Shown one piece after another: positions 23,355-34,550 of a stretch of 64,000 nt of DNA. This stretch comes from Hyphodiscus hymeniophilus (Eukaryota; Ascomycota; Leotiomycetes; Helotiales; Hyphodiscaceae): positions 248,001 to 312,000 of the forward strand of contig VNKQ01000007.1 in the NCBI GenBank assembly GCA_016508695.1, read 5' to 3'. A program made the translations under genes and the position numbers. Under the pieces are notes generated by a model that had not been told where the DNA came from, did not search any database, and saw only the letters and a program-made list of their open reading frames with translations. The stretch's first letter is position 1. Every line of letters begins with the position of its first letter.

Positions 23355-26155
23355 TCAGTCATTGACTGCCAGATATTTGTCACCCGACTTAAGCTGCTGC
23401 GACATGGCAACATCCAAAAGCCACTCCGAATGCACAATCATCGGGATCATGTTTCCATTCTCTGCCATTTCCGTGAACTTTGGCCAAAGCTTTCTCTCTT
23501 CCGGTTTCGGTCCCGTGAGTAGGTATACAGGCTCCGGTCCATTAGGGTCCTCCTCTGGCTTGGTGGGCTTGATCGTTGCACCACCCTTTCCAGTGTACAA
23601 GTGGAAATCGCCTCCATTGGCTTTGACGATAGATTGATACGTGCCCGGGCCGTTTGCAATCTCTGATGTGCAATATACGGGAATGTGGCGGAGAAGGCTG
23701 CGCTTGTTTGCTTTCGCTCTGGCCACAACATCCTTCAGCTTGAGGCCGAACTTTTTCTCGTTGGCGAGATCTTTGAGGAGGTAGTCATCAACAACGGGTA
23801 CCGTGTTCTTCTGAATACAAGTATCGAGAAAGTCTGTCGATACAATGGTAGGGCCCATAGCGAGCGCGCAAAGGAACTTCTGGGTTCTGACCATAGCTGG
23901 CGCCGCTAGGTGGGTGCAAGTGGTAGGATCTTGGGTGACTAAAATACCCAGATCTCGGAGTTTTTTCTATTACATTAGACGTCGTCGGGCAGTTAATCTG
24001 AGAATCACATACCTTGTCATGTTCTTCTTTGTTAATGTTCCCAATCCATTCCTTGTAGCCTGTGATCATGAGGCGGATCTCAGGAGGTGGGCGACCAGAT
24101 TTGGCACTAGCTTTGGTCTTGGCTCTTTTCTTTGCTCTCTCGCTCTCCGAATGATCATCCTCAACATCAATCGCAGGACTTGAGCTACGTTCGGCGGATT
24201 TTTCTTTCTTGACTTTCTCTTTCTCAAACTTGTTCGCAGCTCTTTCGCCTCCCCATACAGGACCTTTTCGCTTCTTCTCCTTCTCATACAGTGCAATATC
24301 AGGTGCGAGACCATGAATTTGGTAAAGGGCCTTGTCTTTTGCACTGCGACTGTTTGTTGAAGAAGGTGTATCGTTCTCTTTACCGAGATTAATTCGTCGC
24401 CCTGCTGGGGTAGAGGCATCTGAAAGAATAGAAGTTCTCGATCGTCGAGTCACAGACATTTTCGGCCTTGGTAGCTCCTCTTCCGCATCCTGGCCATCCA
24501 TGCCGCCCATCGGAAAGTCCTCATCATTCCGTGAATTTCGATCTTTCTCGCGCATTGCCGCTCTTCTGACTGGTTTTGGGTCCTCCGGGCTAGGAGTTGG
24601 ATCTCTGGAAAAGAACATCTTCTCCAGCAATTCTGGGTCAAATTGCGTCCGGCCAACCACTTCACCAAGGTTTGTCCGAGGAGGGAAATGGGTGTAACGA
24701 GGGTCGGTCAATTTCTGTACTTGGCACTTGGCATAGCTCTCCTCGACCCAGAGATGATTGAGCATTTCGATGTTCCACTCTACAGCTGCAGCGCATTTCT
24801 CGCTCTTTGCTCGGGCCGTGATGAGATGAGTGTTGTCCGGCTTCATGCTTTTCGTGAATTCTCCACCACAATGAGCGAGAAGGTTTTCAAGGTAGATACG
24901 TGCTTCTCCACCATAGTTTGAGAGTGTGATCTTCGTGCTTTCGAATCCAGGAATGCCATTCCGAGGAAGGGGATAATGGAGGAGCATTCGCATGGGGTTG
25001 GTCCACTGATTATGTGTGATCAGATGGTAAAGCCATGAAAGGTTACCAACATCGATGCCTGCTCGAGAAGCAATTACATACTCCCTGCCCTCGCGCCAAT
25101 GGCAGACAAACATTGTCGTTTTGTGCACAGAATTCGTGATTCTGCCACCGCCACCTACAATTAGGTCTTCGATTATTCCTCGTAAGCGGTCATTGATATT
25201 CAAATCGGCGGAGAGCATGACCCGCCTGTCCTTGAAGACTGTCAAAGGGCTCCGTCTAGGCGAGTCGGTTGGGATTGGGAAATTCTCTGGACGTGAGGAA
25301 GTGGCTCCGAGTAATTGTGGTGTTGATGGGATGGGGACGTTCTCTTCTGGAGACTTTCGAAAGATCTCGGGATCTGGTAGTAAGTATGGCTTCTCGTCTA
25401 GGCGTTTGCCCAGCTTCAAACAATCGTCAAACCTGTTCATCGTCAGCTAGGTACGGGACATGGCGCGTAGCGTATTGAGCAATTGGGCCGAGGAAGCATT
25501 TCCCTAGAACTCGCATGCAATGCTAAATGCAGCAGCCTGGAGCAAACTTACCAGTGTGGCAGCACTATCATGACTTTGAGTTTTTTCTCTAGTGCCATCT
25601 GGCACTTTTCATGGTCCACAGATAGTGCACAAATATGAGTGACCGCCTTTGTCAAACTGTTCGACTCCATACCCCCAGAGCTAGAACGGCACCAATTATT
25701 GCATCTTTGTCGCCAGGGGGGATGTCACCGCAAGAAATAACGACGTTCGAAAAGAATAGATTCGGATCCGGGGTAAATTGTCGGATCGGACTCTGCTTGC
25801 CTCGTAGCTGTGAGTGCGTCAACCAGCCAGGAGTTACAACTGAGATCATCTGGGCTCGCGCTGCCATGTACTGAGGAAAGTCGCTAGTCGCCGATATAAT
25901 GTGAGTTATGTCGTCAAAGTTGTCATTTGATTCAAGCTCTACGAGTTCCCCTCCGCCAGTTATAACAGACTCCTTCATCTACAGCACTGTTAGAGCGCGT
26001 ATGCGATTGAGCGAAGAGTCGCATACCTGGGCGGCGTAGTTCTCGGTGAGTTCTCCGCCTTGGACAATAGCGAAGACACAATCCTCAAAGACATTATTCG
26101 TAGCCATCATACGGGTGGATGTTGTATTTGGAGTAGGAGTTGGGGCGGTTGCCAT
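23355..26155 (-). CDS. RTT107: Multi-BRCT genome-maintenance protein, Rtt107/Brc1-like, with apparent frameshift
   Basis: It is a scaffold with several BRCT domains that in yeasts acts at stalled replication forks, binding phospho-H2A and Slx4 or Smc5/6. Exons: 26,027-26,155; 25,552-25,978; 24,013-25,432; 23,355-23,966. N-terminal BRCT repeats are visible (TPGWLTHSQLRGK; THICALSVDHEKCQMALEKK then LPHWFDDCLKLGKRLDE; ISWLYHLI-type segments). A basic, Ser-rich linker with KKRAKTK signals follows, then C-terminal BRCTs (THLAAPAMVRTQKFLCAL; IVHSEWLLDVAMSQQ). The coding total is 2588 nt, one short of a multiple of three. The break is in a five-C run at 25,672-25,676 (codon about 144), where AIIGAVLALG must continue in the next frame. 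Six bases would restore about 862 residues. It is a sequencing error or a genuine mutation; see findings. Confidence 0.88.
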
Positions 26156-27177
26156 CAAGTTGCTCACAACGCGTCGGCTAGCGTGATTTATTGGAAGTGG
26201 AAGAAGCAAATCAGGTGATCACGTGAATTCGCCGATCTGTACGTGCAACAGCTTACCTTTGGTCCCTTATTCATCTACTTACCTAGGTAGTCTTCCATCA
26301 CTCGCATCTGCTCAGTATTCTCTTCCGAGTCTAGTCTTCGAAGGCGATGTTCGAGGCCGAATTGCCCTCCTCGCTATATGCTATAAAATTGGATCCCTAC
26401 TCTACACGATGACATCCACGAAAGAATCGCTGGCCAAAAACCTCATCCTCACATTCAACGTTAACCAAGCAAACGACTAGTTAGTGCGTCACATAACAAA
26501 GCCCTCAGGGCCATCCCGGCATTCCGTACTGTTCCACTCCAAAGATGTTAGAAATTGCGAGGCTTGCTGAATCAATTATGCGGGCAATTCCAATTCAAGG
26601 ATCTGGATTGAGGCAATTGTCTTCGCATTATCTATACAATAATACTTCTATCGCAAGACAAGATTGGTGTCTTTCTTCTGTATCGTATGTGTAACCTCAT
26701 TCTTCAACGAAGGCAAGTAGCCGATGATGTTGGGTTATATGCCCTGAAGGAAGCCTCGTGGATGATTTATAGCAGAAACTGACACGAGAGCTAAGGCTTC
26801 ATAGCTGTCTACCTGCAGACCTCAGAGACCTTAAGAACTCGCAGCGAAATGGGTACAGTCAGATAGGGCTACAAGTTTGTTCTTAATGGGACCTGGGTCG
26901 TTATTGGGTCGTTGGACCGCAACAGTCTCTGTACCTGCCGCTGCTTCTTGAAGACTCGGGGAAACGAGATCACTGTCTTAGCTTTAGAGCCTAATAGCAG
27001 CCAGTCCGCTGTGCAAGGTGTGCCGGCTCGTGCTTGGAACGATAATCCTGATCCGGATGCGGCGTAGGTTCTTGGCAAGGTCGGGGTCGGCTCCTTATTT
27101 TCCACTTCGCGGGGAAGAATCAGGACGATCTTGACAGTTGACTTTGGTGCCATGAAATCGTTCAAAGACCAGATCTG
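26156..27177. other. Intergenic spacer
   Basis: It holds the promoter of the BRCT gene and the 3' flank of the following minus-strand gene. Frames at 26,223-26,480 (+) and 26,869-27,165 (-) have no recognisable domain. I see no gene. Confidence 0.5.
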
Positions 27178-28173
27178 TTACTTTCCGGTCGTCCAATACT
27201 CATCCAGAACCTCCTGGGTAACCATGAATGCCCAATGATGACAAGTCTGATGCATGACAGGACTGACCTCCATCTCCTCCTCCCCATCATCAAATACCTC
27301 TCTAACACCCATACCAACATACTTCTTCAACAACATCCTCCTCCACCTGCCTGTTGGCCCGACACACTTCTTCCATCTCGAAACCTGCCTCTCATCATCC
27401 TCACACCGTCTTCCCATGGAAAACCGACAATACCACTGAAACCAGCCTCTCACATCGTGTTTATGATCAATCCACCCAGCAGCCTCCCATTCCTCGATGC
27501 TTTGTCCACAGGCCACCTTGAATTTATTGATATCGGGATTATAGGCGAATGATGTGAGGTATGTGTCAGCATTGAGGTTCTCGGTCCAGGCAGGCGGTAG
27601 TTCTTTCCAGTCGTTAGAGATTGTGATGCCGAGCTTCTTGGAGAACAGAGGGCGGAAATACGACCCGCCGAAACAGCCTTCGCGTATCATTTCCTCGGGA
27701 GATTTGTTGGGTGTAAAGTCTGGGTGGGACTCGAAGTGGAAGACTCCTGCTTCGTTGCGTTGTGGTGGCGGGGCAACAACCTCCCAAGATGACCACGATG
27801 CCTGCAGCGCGTCCATATCCTCCGTGAGCACTTCTAGTTTGACCTCCTTCGAGGTGTCAAAGTCGATACCAGTGGTAGATACTCGTTGTTTGCTAGATTT
27901 TGACTTCGTCTGCTTCCTTTCTATAACAGCATTGGCCAGCGCGTCTTCATGATACTGTGGTCGAGAAGGTGCAGATGCTATCCGCGCAGAAGAGCGAGAA
28001 GGTGGTAGATTGGTATTTGACTTCTCGATCCTACGTTTCTTCCTTGCTGGCTCCAGGGTGTGAATTCCATGTATAACTTTGGCTTGTTGATTCACGCCCA
28101 GGTTTTCAAGGAGCGCGCCGTTTTGTCTGATATTCTGGATTCTTCTCGTTTCGAAACTGTTCTTCTCTGCCAT
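27178..28173 (-). CDS. Conserved-looking uncharacterised protein with GCFGGSYFRP motif
   Basis: A single exon of 331 residues. The first 110 residues are basic and Ser-rich with a likely nuclear signal (ARKKRRIEK, residues 43-51). From about residue 115 the protein is Trp/Tyr-rich and looks folded: EGCFGGSYFRPLFSKKLG (165-182), ELPPAWTENL (191-200), YLTSFAYNPDINKFKVACG (205-223), WEAAGWIDHKHDVRGWFQWYC (229-249), GRRCEDDERQVSRWKK (254-269) and SPVMHQTCHHWAF near the end. My impression is that such GCFGGxYFRP segments recur in fungal and algal hypothetical proteins, but I know no function and can name no Pfam family with confidence. It is divergent, about 1 kb away, from the homeobox-C2H2 gene. 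Confidence 0.8.
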   Translation of the reverse strand: MAEKNSFETRRIQNIRQNGALLENLGVNQQAKVIHGIHTLEPARKKRRIEKSNTNLPPSRSSARIASAPSRPQYHEDALANAVIERKQTKSKSSKQRVSTTGIDFDTSKEVKLEVLTEDMDALQASWSSWEVVAPPPQRNEAGVFHFESHPDFTPNKSPEEMIREGCFGGSYFRPLFSKKLGITISNDWKELPPAWTENLNADTYLTSFAYNPDINKFKVACGQSIEEWEAAGWIDHKHDVRGWFQWYCRFSMGRRCEDDERQVSRWKKCVGPTGRWRRMLLKKYVGMGVREVFDDGEEEMEVSPVMHQTCHHWAFMVTQEVLDEYWTTGK

Positions 28174-29174
28174 CTTGTTGTAGCAAAAGTGACAACACCA
28201 GCAAATGGGTAGAATATCTTCGTCGCTGTAATGTGGAGTAGGTATCTATGTATGTGTTCTTGCTGTTGTTTGATATCGAAATAAAGTACCAGAAGACGGG
28301 TTCGACGTCATACTGTAAGGTAGGGTACCTAGACTAGTAATCACTCGGCAGATTAGCGAAGCGCTTAGCGGGCATTCCTTGAAACCCCGTGCACGATCTA
28401 CCACTCTTAGGTACAATAACTCGTCCTGGCTTAAACGCACTCATCCGTGCACTGTGGAGTTCAGATGTGAGTGAGGATGCATTGAACCCGCCCAGTGGTG
28501 GTGTGACATAGCCAGTCATTTCCTGCAGGGTCTCTCGAGGCACGGGAATTAATTTGAACTGTAGATAGTGGGAGAGACATTTGTGGCCCAAGATCAACTG
28601 CGGCATCAATCAATAGAAGCATTTGTTCATTAAGAAACGCAAAAGGAAGGGAAAAGGGTTCTTCAATAACGATAAAGAAGGCAGGGCCGTAGAGGTCAGG
28701 GGTTCAAGCGAGGAGACAACCGACGTGCCAAGTCTCCTTTCTTGCTTTCCTTTTTGTTTACATCAGGTTCATTGGATACTATCATTCTGACGAGTTTTCC
28801 ACCGATACACTTTCAAATGAGAAATTCGAAAATTCTGCAAACCATTGGCTGATAAGCCCGTTTCCGCGCAGGAATCAATCCTAACTGCAATCGCTCACAA
28901 TTGAGGAGGGGCTGTTCTCCCTCGTCGTGATTCGATACCAAGCGAAGGCGTGAACGAAATGGTCGCCTTTTCCAACGCCTTTTATGCTTCGCCTCGCACC
29001 TAAAGCTCTCGTAGCCACAAGTGCTTTAATAGAAGCCCTCCAGCCCCAGCTGGAAAGGAACTGCATCGATTCCTCTCTGAAGCTGATTCTTTACTCTTTC
29101 AGCCGCAGGAGTCAGCCACGAACACCTGACTTTAACCACCAGTTGTACGACAATTTACAACCCCTGAAGAGAGT
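28174..29174. other. Divergent promoter region
   Basis: About 1 kb between the ATGs of two divergent genes. Frames at 28,246-28,440, 28,334-28,609 and 28,984-29,331 look like chance. No RNA gene or repeat was recognised. Confidence 0.5.
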
Positions 29175-31116
29175 ATGGCAGGGGATCCATATTGGGATTT
29201 ATCGGGTAGGGGACATAATGTTCTTTGCCGAAACCTATGTGCTAATAGTTTGTAGTTCTACAATCGTCCTTTCCAACAGAAGACATTCGGTTCAGCCCAG
29301 CGCAAGATGTTGCTTGCTCATCATCAGGTAGGTCATGCATCACATTGATGTTCAACGGAATCGTGATTCAAATCATCTACTTTGGTCACCATGAGACCAC
29401 TCGAAACAAAGCTGACCTTATAACAGACCCATATTTACATTTCCAAGGCAATGTGGATGCTTCCTGCAGCCTGCCAATATCGTTTCGTGACTGCCATCGC
29501 TTTCTCGATGGTATATACAATTCCTACCTTGATACGGAGTTGGTCTCTGCCAAAGAGTTGGATTGCATATCTCAACGAGCGGGACTCTCCATGGAGGAAG
29601 TTCTGGCTTGGTCAGTGAAATCTTACAAGTCTCGCAAGCTGAAGCTAATTCACATTTCTGATAGGTTTGGCGACGAGAAAGTTAGGCGAGCACGACTACC
29701 TACTGGTACCTTCGACCAGTTTCCCATCTCACCTGTAAGGACAATTACTCCTGCCAATAGCACAGTCAGCATGACGATGTCGCACTGCATGTCTTCTCCT
29801 GGGACGCTATCATAAGGCGATATTTTCTCGCCGGTGCCACTTCCAGCACCACGTCCAGCACTTATGAGGGCAAAGAGAGGGCGCCCGCCGAAAAATCAGC
29901 ATACAATCCCCTTGAATTCTCCTTTCCCTAACACGAAAAGTTCAAAGCCATCAACCAGCTATCCATGTCCCGATTGCGATAATATCCTTCCAGCCGAGAG
30001 GTGGTCAGAACATGTCAGACGCGTTCATTTCCCTGATCAAGTGTGGGAATGCCCAGTAATAAACGACAGGACTCGCAAACCTTGTCGCTTCAGGCCGTTT
30101 TTCCGGATAGATGGTTTCGCAAACCATTTGAGAAGAGAACACTGCTGTGAAACCGAAGAGATCTCTGCGCTAAAGATAGCTTGCGGATTTCGGACGAGGG
30201 GTCTCTTCCATCAGATCTGCGGATTTTGCGACACCGCATTTGATACTCGCGATGAAAGTATAGAGCACATCAGAAATCATTTCAGAGAGATCTCAGAGAG
30301 TTCAAATCCTCCTTCGGATCTAGGGGTTTCGCAATGGCAGGAAAAGTGCAGGTCTGATCATAATATCAAGCGTGGTGTCCACTACTCAGTGGATGATAAA
30401 ACAGAGGACAAACCGAATCGAGACGATACTGGCGATGGAGATGATGGCGGTGATGGGTCTGACCAGCAAGAATCAGATACCCAGCCCGAGGATCACTCCT
30501 CAACCCACCAGAATGGCCATTGTCCCCAGAACGAGAATACCAGCAATCATAGTGGCAACTTCTCCAGCGAAAGCTTCAGCTGCAACAGCTATGAACTATC
30601 GTCACTAGCTCAGGCGCAGGATGTGCGCAACGAAACAGTCTCTGACCACACATCTTCTACAACAATCGCACTTGGTATTGCAGGTCCTATCGCCTCTGTC
30701 ACTTCGGTGCGAAGCTTGGCAGAAACAGATGACATTCCTACAAGCAGTGCGGGAATGTGTACTCAAACGAGCCAGCCACTCACCAAATAAAGCCCAAGTC
30801 CTGTTTGTCCCCTTCCAGGCTTTGCGAAGGGAACGAAACAGCGGTCGGAAAGCAATGTCCGATTTTGGACACCAGTCAAGGAGGACTAGACTGGGATAAA
30901 GGGGCAGTCGTGGCAGATGAATCACAACAACATGGGCAACCAACGATCGATTCATATTCATACCAAATTCATCGAAAGAGTCCCAAAGCAGACAATGCGA
31001 AATCTCAAACCAACTCTAGGCTCGGAAGACAAAGGGCCTCGCATTGCCAACAAGCTGACACAACAGGATTTGGGGATCTTGACGAGTGCTTAATTGAGCA
31101 TGAAGCCTATTGCTAG
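29175..31116 (+). CDS. Homeobox-like plus C2H2 zinc-finger transcription factor
   Basis: My model has six exons: 29,175-29,205; 29,256-29,327; 29,427-29,610; 29,665-29,705; 29,817-30,756; 30,819-31,116 (521 residues, all phases consistent). Spliced exons 3-4 give CISQRAGLSMEEVLAWFGDEKVRRARL, cut here only by the intron, which matches helix 3 of a homeobox (W-F-x-D-x-R/K-x-R). Then come an AT-hook-like KRGRPPK, C2H2-like pairs (CPDCDNILPAERWSEHVRRVH; CGFCDTAFDTRDESIEHIRNH) and an intervening Cys/His segment, followed by a Ser/Asp/Gln-rich tail. Fungal proteins combining a homeobox with C2H2 fingers are known; it is a nuclear DNA-binding regulator by inference. Least certain are the fourth intron (donor GTACCT) and the last intron. 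Without the latter the protein stops at 30,790. Confidence 0.72.
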
Positions 31117-31344
31117 TTTCAGAGTAAGATTCTAGGACGATAACCATTCTTGATCTCGGTCATCTCGAGGTAGAATCCAAAGCAAATGCTGCATCGAACT
31201 TCGGAAGACTTCTGAATTGAGTACAAAATGTGGTGATTTGTAGTGGCAACATGGTGATAGACGTCGGCTGACGAATATATTCAGCAAGCTGCAAGCATGG
31301 AAAAAAGGAAGCAGAGATTCCATAATACATGGTACCATGTAAAC

Positions 31345-32295
31345 TTATTTCTCTCCTCGCATCACTTTTACCAGCGCAGTGAAGGCAGACCTCCGTTTGT
31401 CAACGAGTGCGAGGAACTCTTCACGTGGAATAATACCAGCGCCAGGTCCAATGTTGCCAATGATGATTTGGTCGCTTCCAGACGAAAGTCCTTTAAAGAC
31501 TTCTTCGGTAAAGAGATTCAACGGCATACCCATGTTCCTTCCTACTTCTTTACCCATGTAATCGTGCAGCTCAGCTGTGGAACTATCAGATAACAGTTTC
31601 TAAGAAGCCTCTATGAGTGACTTACTTTGCACAACAGGAGGAAAGATTTCAATAACATCAACATTGGTATTGCGAAGTTGGTCTCGCAAACAGAGTATGA
31701 AGGAATTCAGAGCGGCTTTAGATGCTGAGTAGGCTGAAAGGGATGATGCAGGAATGATTGCCAGATGAGTGCCAGTGCTAGACCTGATTAGAAGGCACCC
31801 CGTCAAGCTCAAAAATAATTGACTCACAAGATAAGGCCGGCCTTAAACTTTTCCTTCGCCAAAAGTGGCAGGAAGGCAACAACGAGTGCTACGCAACTGG
31901 TGAAATTAACGGTGAACTCTGCAGCAAACTTCGCAAAGTCGACTTTCTCTGGCTGCGAGAAGTCATACTGTCCCTGAACGCCAGCATTGAAGAATATGCA
32001 ATCAATGTCCGGAGATGTACTCATAACACTGGCCGATGCGTCAACAAAGGGAATTTGATCTTGATGCTAGAAGCAACTTACTCAGCTGCAAACTTTGGTG
32101 TCTCTTCCGTTTTCGTGATGTCAAACACCAGCGATTGGGCCTTTCTTTCTCCATGTTCACGGGCAAAGGCATCTAGCCTGTCCTTCCCCCAACAGCAGTA
32201 ACCTTGATGCCAGCCTTGATCAGTCTTTCAGCCATCCCTTTGCCAATACCAGCTGTGGCACCAATCAGAAGAACATGCTTATATGGGAATACCAT
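31345..32295 (-). CDS. Short-chain dehydrogenase/reductase with apparent frameshift
   Basis: It is an NAD(P)-dependent oxidoreductase of the classical SDR type; the substrate is unknown. Exons: 32,082-32,295; 31,828-32,028; 31,626-31,783; 31,345-31,574. The cofactor motif reads GATAGIGKGMAERL (residues 12-25), then FFNAGVQG (the NAG motif), a Ser-containing SSTGTHLAIIPASS and the catalytic YSASK, and FPPVVQTELHDYM after the last splice, which fits the DltE-like branch. The coding total is 803 nt, one short of 804. The shift lies in a five-C run at 32,186-32,190 (codon about 36), just after the segment IKVTAVG, where the downstream frame GKDRLDAFAREHGERKAQ starts. It is divergent from a Zn2Cys6 regulator, 569 bp apart. 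Confidence 0.85.
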
Positions 32296-32864
32296 TTTGG
32301 GAACTTTGGAAAGGGATTATGATGACTTGACGAGCAATAAGAGGAGAGATTGACTGGGTGTTAAAGAAGTATGAAGGATGCTGGATACTACTCAAGAATC
32401 GGGCTGAGCTCAGTGAATGGGATCAGGCACTTTATACTCCAAGACCAGGTCATGAACTCCCTTGCCATGAATGCCATGGATGTCATGCCGAACAGCACTC
32501 CAAACAAGGCTTAGTCTATGCATATACAATAGCTGATCTGCCTGACAGTCGATGTACGCATGGTTGAGCTTGTTTCCCTTGTGGCTGGGGACTTGCTCAT
32601 ACTGCAAACGGTCTAGTGTCGACATGAACTTTCTTCTGTTCGATGTTGATGACCGAGATACTTGATGAAATGCGGCGACGTCGAATTGCTTGCCAAAGGC
32701 GGGAAAGCTCTGCATATTAATTGTGGAGGCGCGTACCCACCAATGGGGAGCTTTCTCCAACCACCAGAACGGAGTTTATGTATTAGTCAGCAAGGTTCTC
32801 CTCGGGTTCTTCCACCCTGGCCAACTTCGCTTGACAACGATGGGAATCTAGGTATGATATTGCA
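32296..32864. promoter_or_regulatory. Shared promoter between SDR and Zn2Cys6 regulator
   Basis: 569 bp between two divergent ATGs. No defined operator could be read by eye. The small minus-strand frame 32,410-32,760 has no family signature. Confidence 0.4.
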
Positions 32865-34550
32865 ATGGCTTTCCGAGGGAAACTTTCGAAAGCTTGTGAA
32901 AGATGTAGAACTCGGAGATTGAAGGTGAGTATTCATAGACAGTGGTAGTCAGAAGATTACTTGTGCTGATCGTCAAATGCAGTGTGATCTCCATACTGGC
33001 TCATGCGGACAGTGTGTTAGAGCCAACTTGGCTTGCTCGGGATATCGAAACATACAGCAACTTCGGATTCGCAATGAGAGCAGAGTCGTTAGGCTGAAAG
33101 CTTTGAGAGATGCTCCTCCCTCTGAGCCATCGTCACTGGCCGTATCAGTTGACTTGCAAGCCCGAGACGCATTCTTCGCCTACTACGTTACTAGCACTTC
33201 TAAGTCCTGGGACTTCCTGAAGCGATACTATCATCCGACTGATACTCCGGATCACCTGACGCTAGCTATTGAAGCTGTAAGCTTGGCATATCTTTGGTAA
33301 GTTCCATCGAATATTTGCAGTAACTTTTATTTGGGGTTTGGGAATCGGTGAAACGGTGAAACGGTCCTTTGAAAATGAGCTCGAAAGTTGGTCGCTCTCC
33401 AAAAGATGATATCGAAGTCTACTATAATCAAGCATATTGAATTGACTATTCTAACAGGCACCAAGTCCATTCGAAAGCGACCCTAGAAACTGCGAGGGAA
33501 CGATACGTACAGGCCCTACGCATGACCAATATTGCTCTTAAGTCTCGGGAAGAGGCAGCTCAAAATACAACGCTGCTTGCATCGCTTCTCCTTGACCTGT
33601 TCGAAAAAATCACCGATAGCAAAGCTCGGAATCGTAAGTCTTGGAAAAGTCATGTAGATGGAGCTCTTGCACTTGTTCATTTTCGTGGACTAGAGAGATT
33701 CCAGGATCCTGCCGAGTTTCGAGTGTTGGTACGCCTCACTACGAATTATCTCATCAGCTGTGTTGCTAGCTCTTCGCCAGTTCCGGAGCAACTAATCGCC
33801 ATTCGAACGTACCTTGGGGAACATCTCGATATCCAAGACCCCAAATGGCGACTATCAGACCTCATGGTACTTTACGCAGACCTACTCAGCGACATTCGAA
33901 GAGGCATATTGTCTGACAGAGAGTGCATTGCAAGATGCGAGGAACTTGATTTCAGGTTAGAAAAACTCAATCTCGAAATGCCAGCTTCTTGGCAAGCATC
34001 AACGACATTCCTGGATGCCAAATCAGAGAGGGCATTTGATTTTCGTGTTGACTCTTATGTCGATCGAAATGTAACTCAGGCACGAAATGTCCTCAGAAGC
34101 GTGAGGATCCTATTGAATGAATCACTCCTTGAGCTTTATGCCGAATCAAATACGGATGAGAATGTCTTAACTTTAAGGAAGAAGATATATCTCGACATTG
34201 AGATATTGACGACGGAAATATGCGCATCTGTAACACAGTACGTGGATTGTGATGGCGCGGCTCGGATGAAGCTCCCCACATCGAAGACTTGGATGGAATC
34301 CGGAAGCCACCCGCATACTCCAAAACATGTCCTGGAGTGCTATACCCTTCTCTTCCCTCTTTATGTTGTTGGACATTCGAGCTTTGCTTCCTGCGCCGTT
34401 AGGCAATGGGCTGTCACACAACTGTATTTTATAAGCGAGCACTTCTGTATTCGCAATGCTGAGATCGTCGCTCAGATTTTGAAGGACGGCAAAGACACCA
34501 ACCCGTGGGACGTTTATACGACCCTCGGCAGTTACGCTTTTGCGGCTTGA
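32865..34550 (+). CDS. Zn2Cys6 transcription factor with fungal-specific domain
   Basis: Exons 32,865-32,924, 32,983-33,296 and 33,458-34,550 (488 residues). The binuclear zinc cluster is split by the first intron. Spliced it has spacing C-x2-C-x6-C-x6-C-x2-C-x6-C (CERCRTRRLK joined to CDLHTGSCGQCVRANLAC), residues about 11-38. The rest is a helical middle-homology region (TLLASLLLDLFEKI, WKSHVDGALALVHFRG, ECYTLLFPLYVVGH) as in fungal regulators with a DUF3468-type ligand-binding region. It begins very near its zinc cluster, as usual. The divergent arrangement with an SDR suggests, but does not show, that it controls that gene. Confidence 0.92.

Noticed and set aside
26223..26480. 85-codon plus-strand ORF upstream of the BRCT gene
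   Set aside because: It lies in the promoter region with no family features.
26869..27165. 98-codon minus-strand ORF just downstream of the GCFGGSYFRP protein
   Set aside because: No domain, no splice signal joining it to the neighbour, and its composition resembles the spacer.
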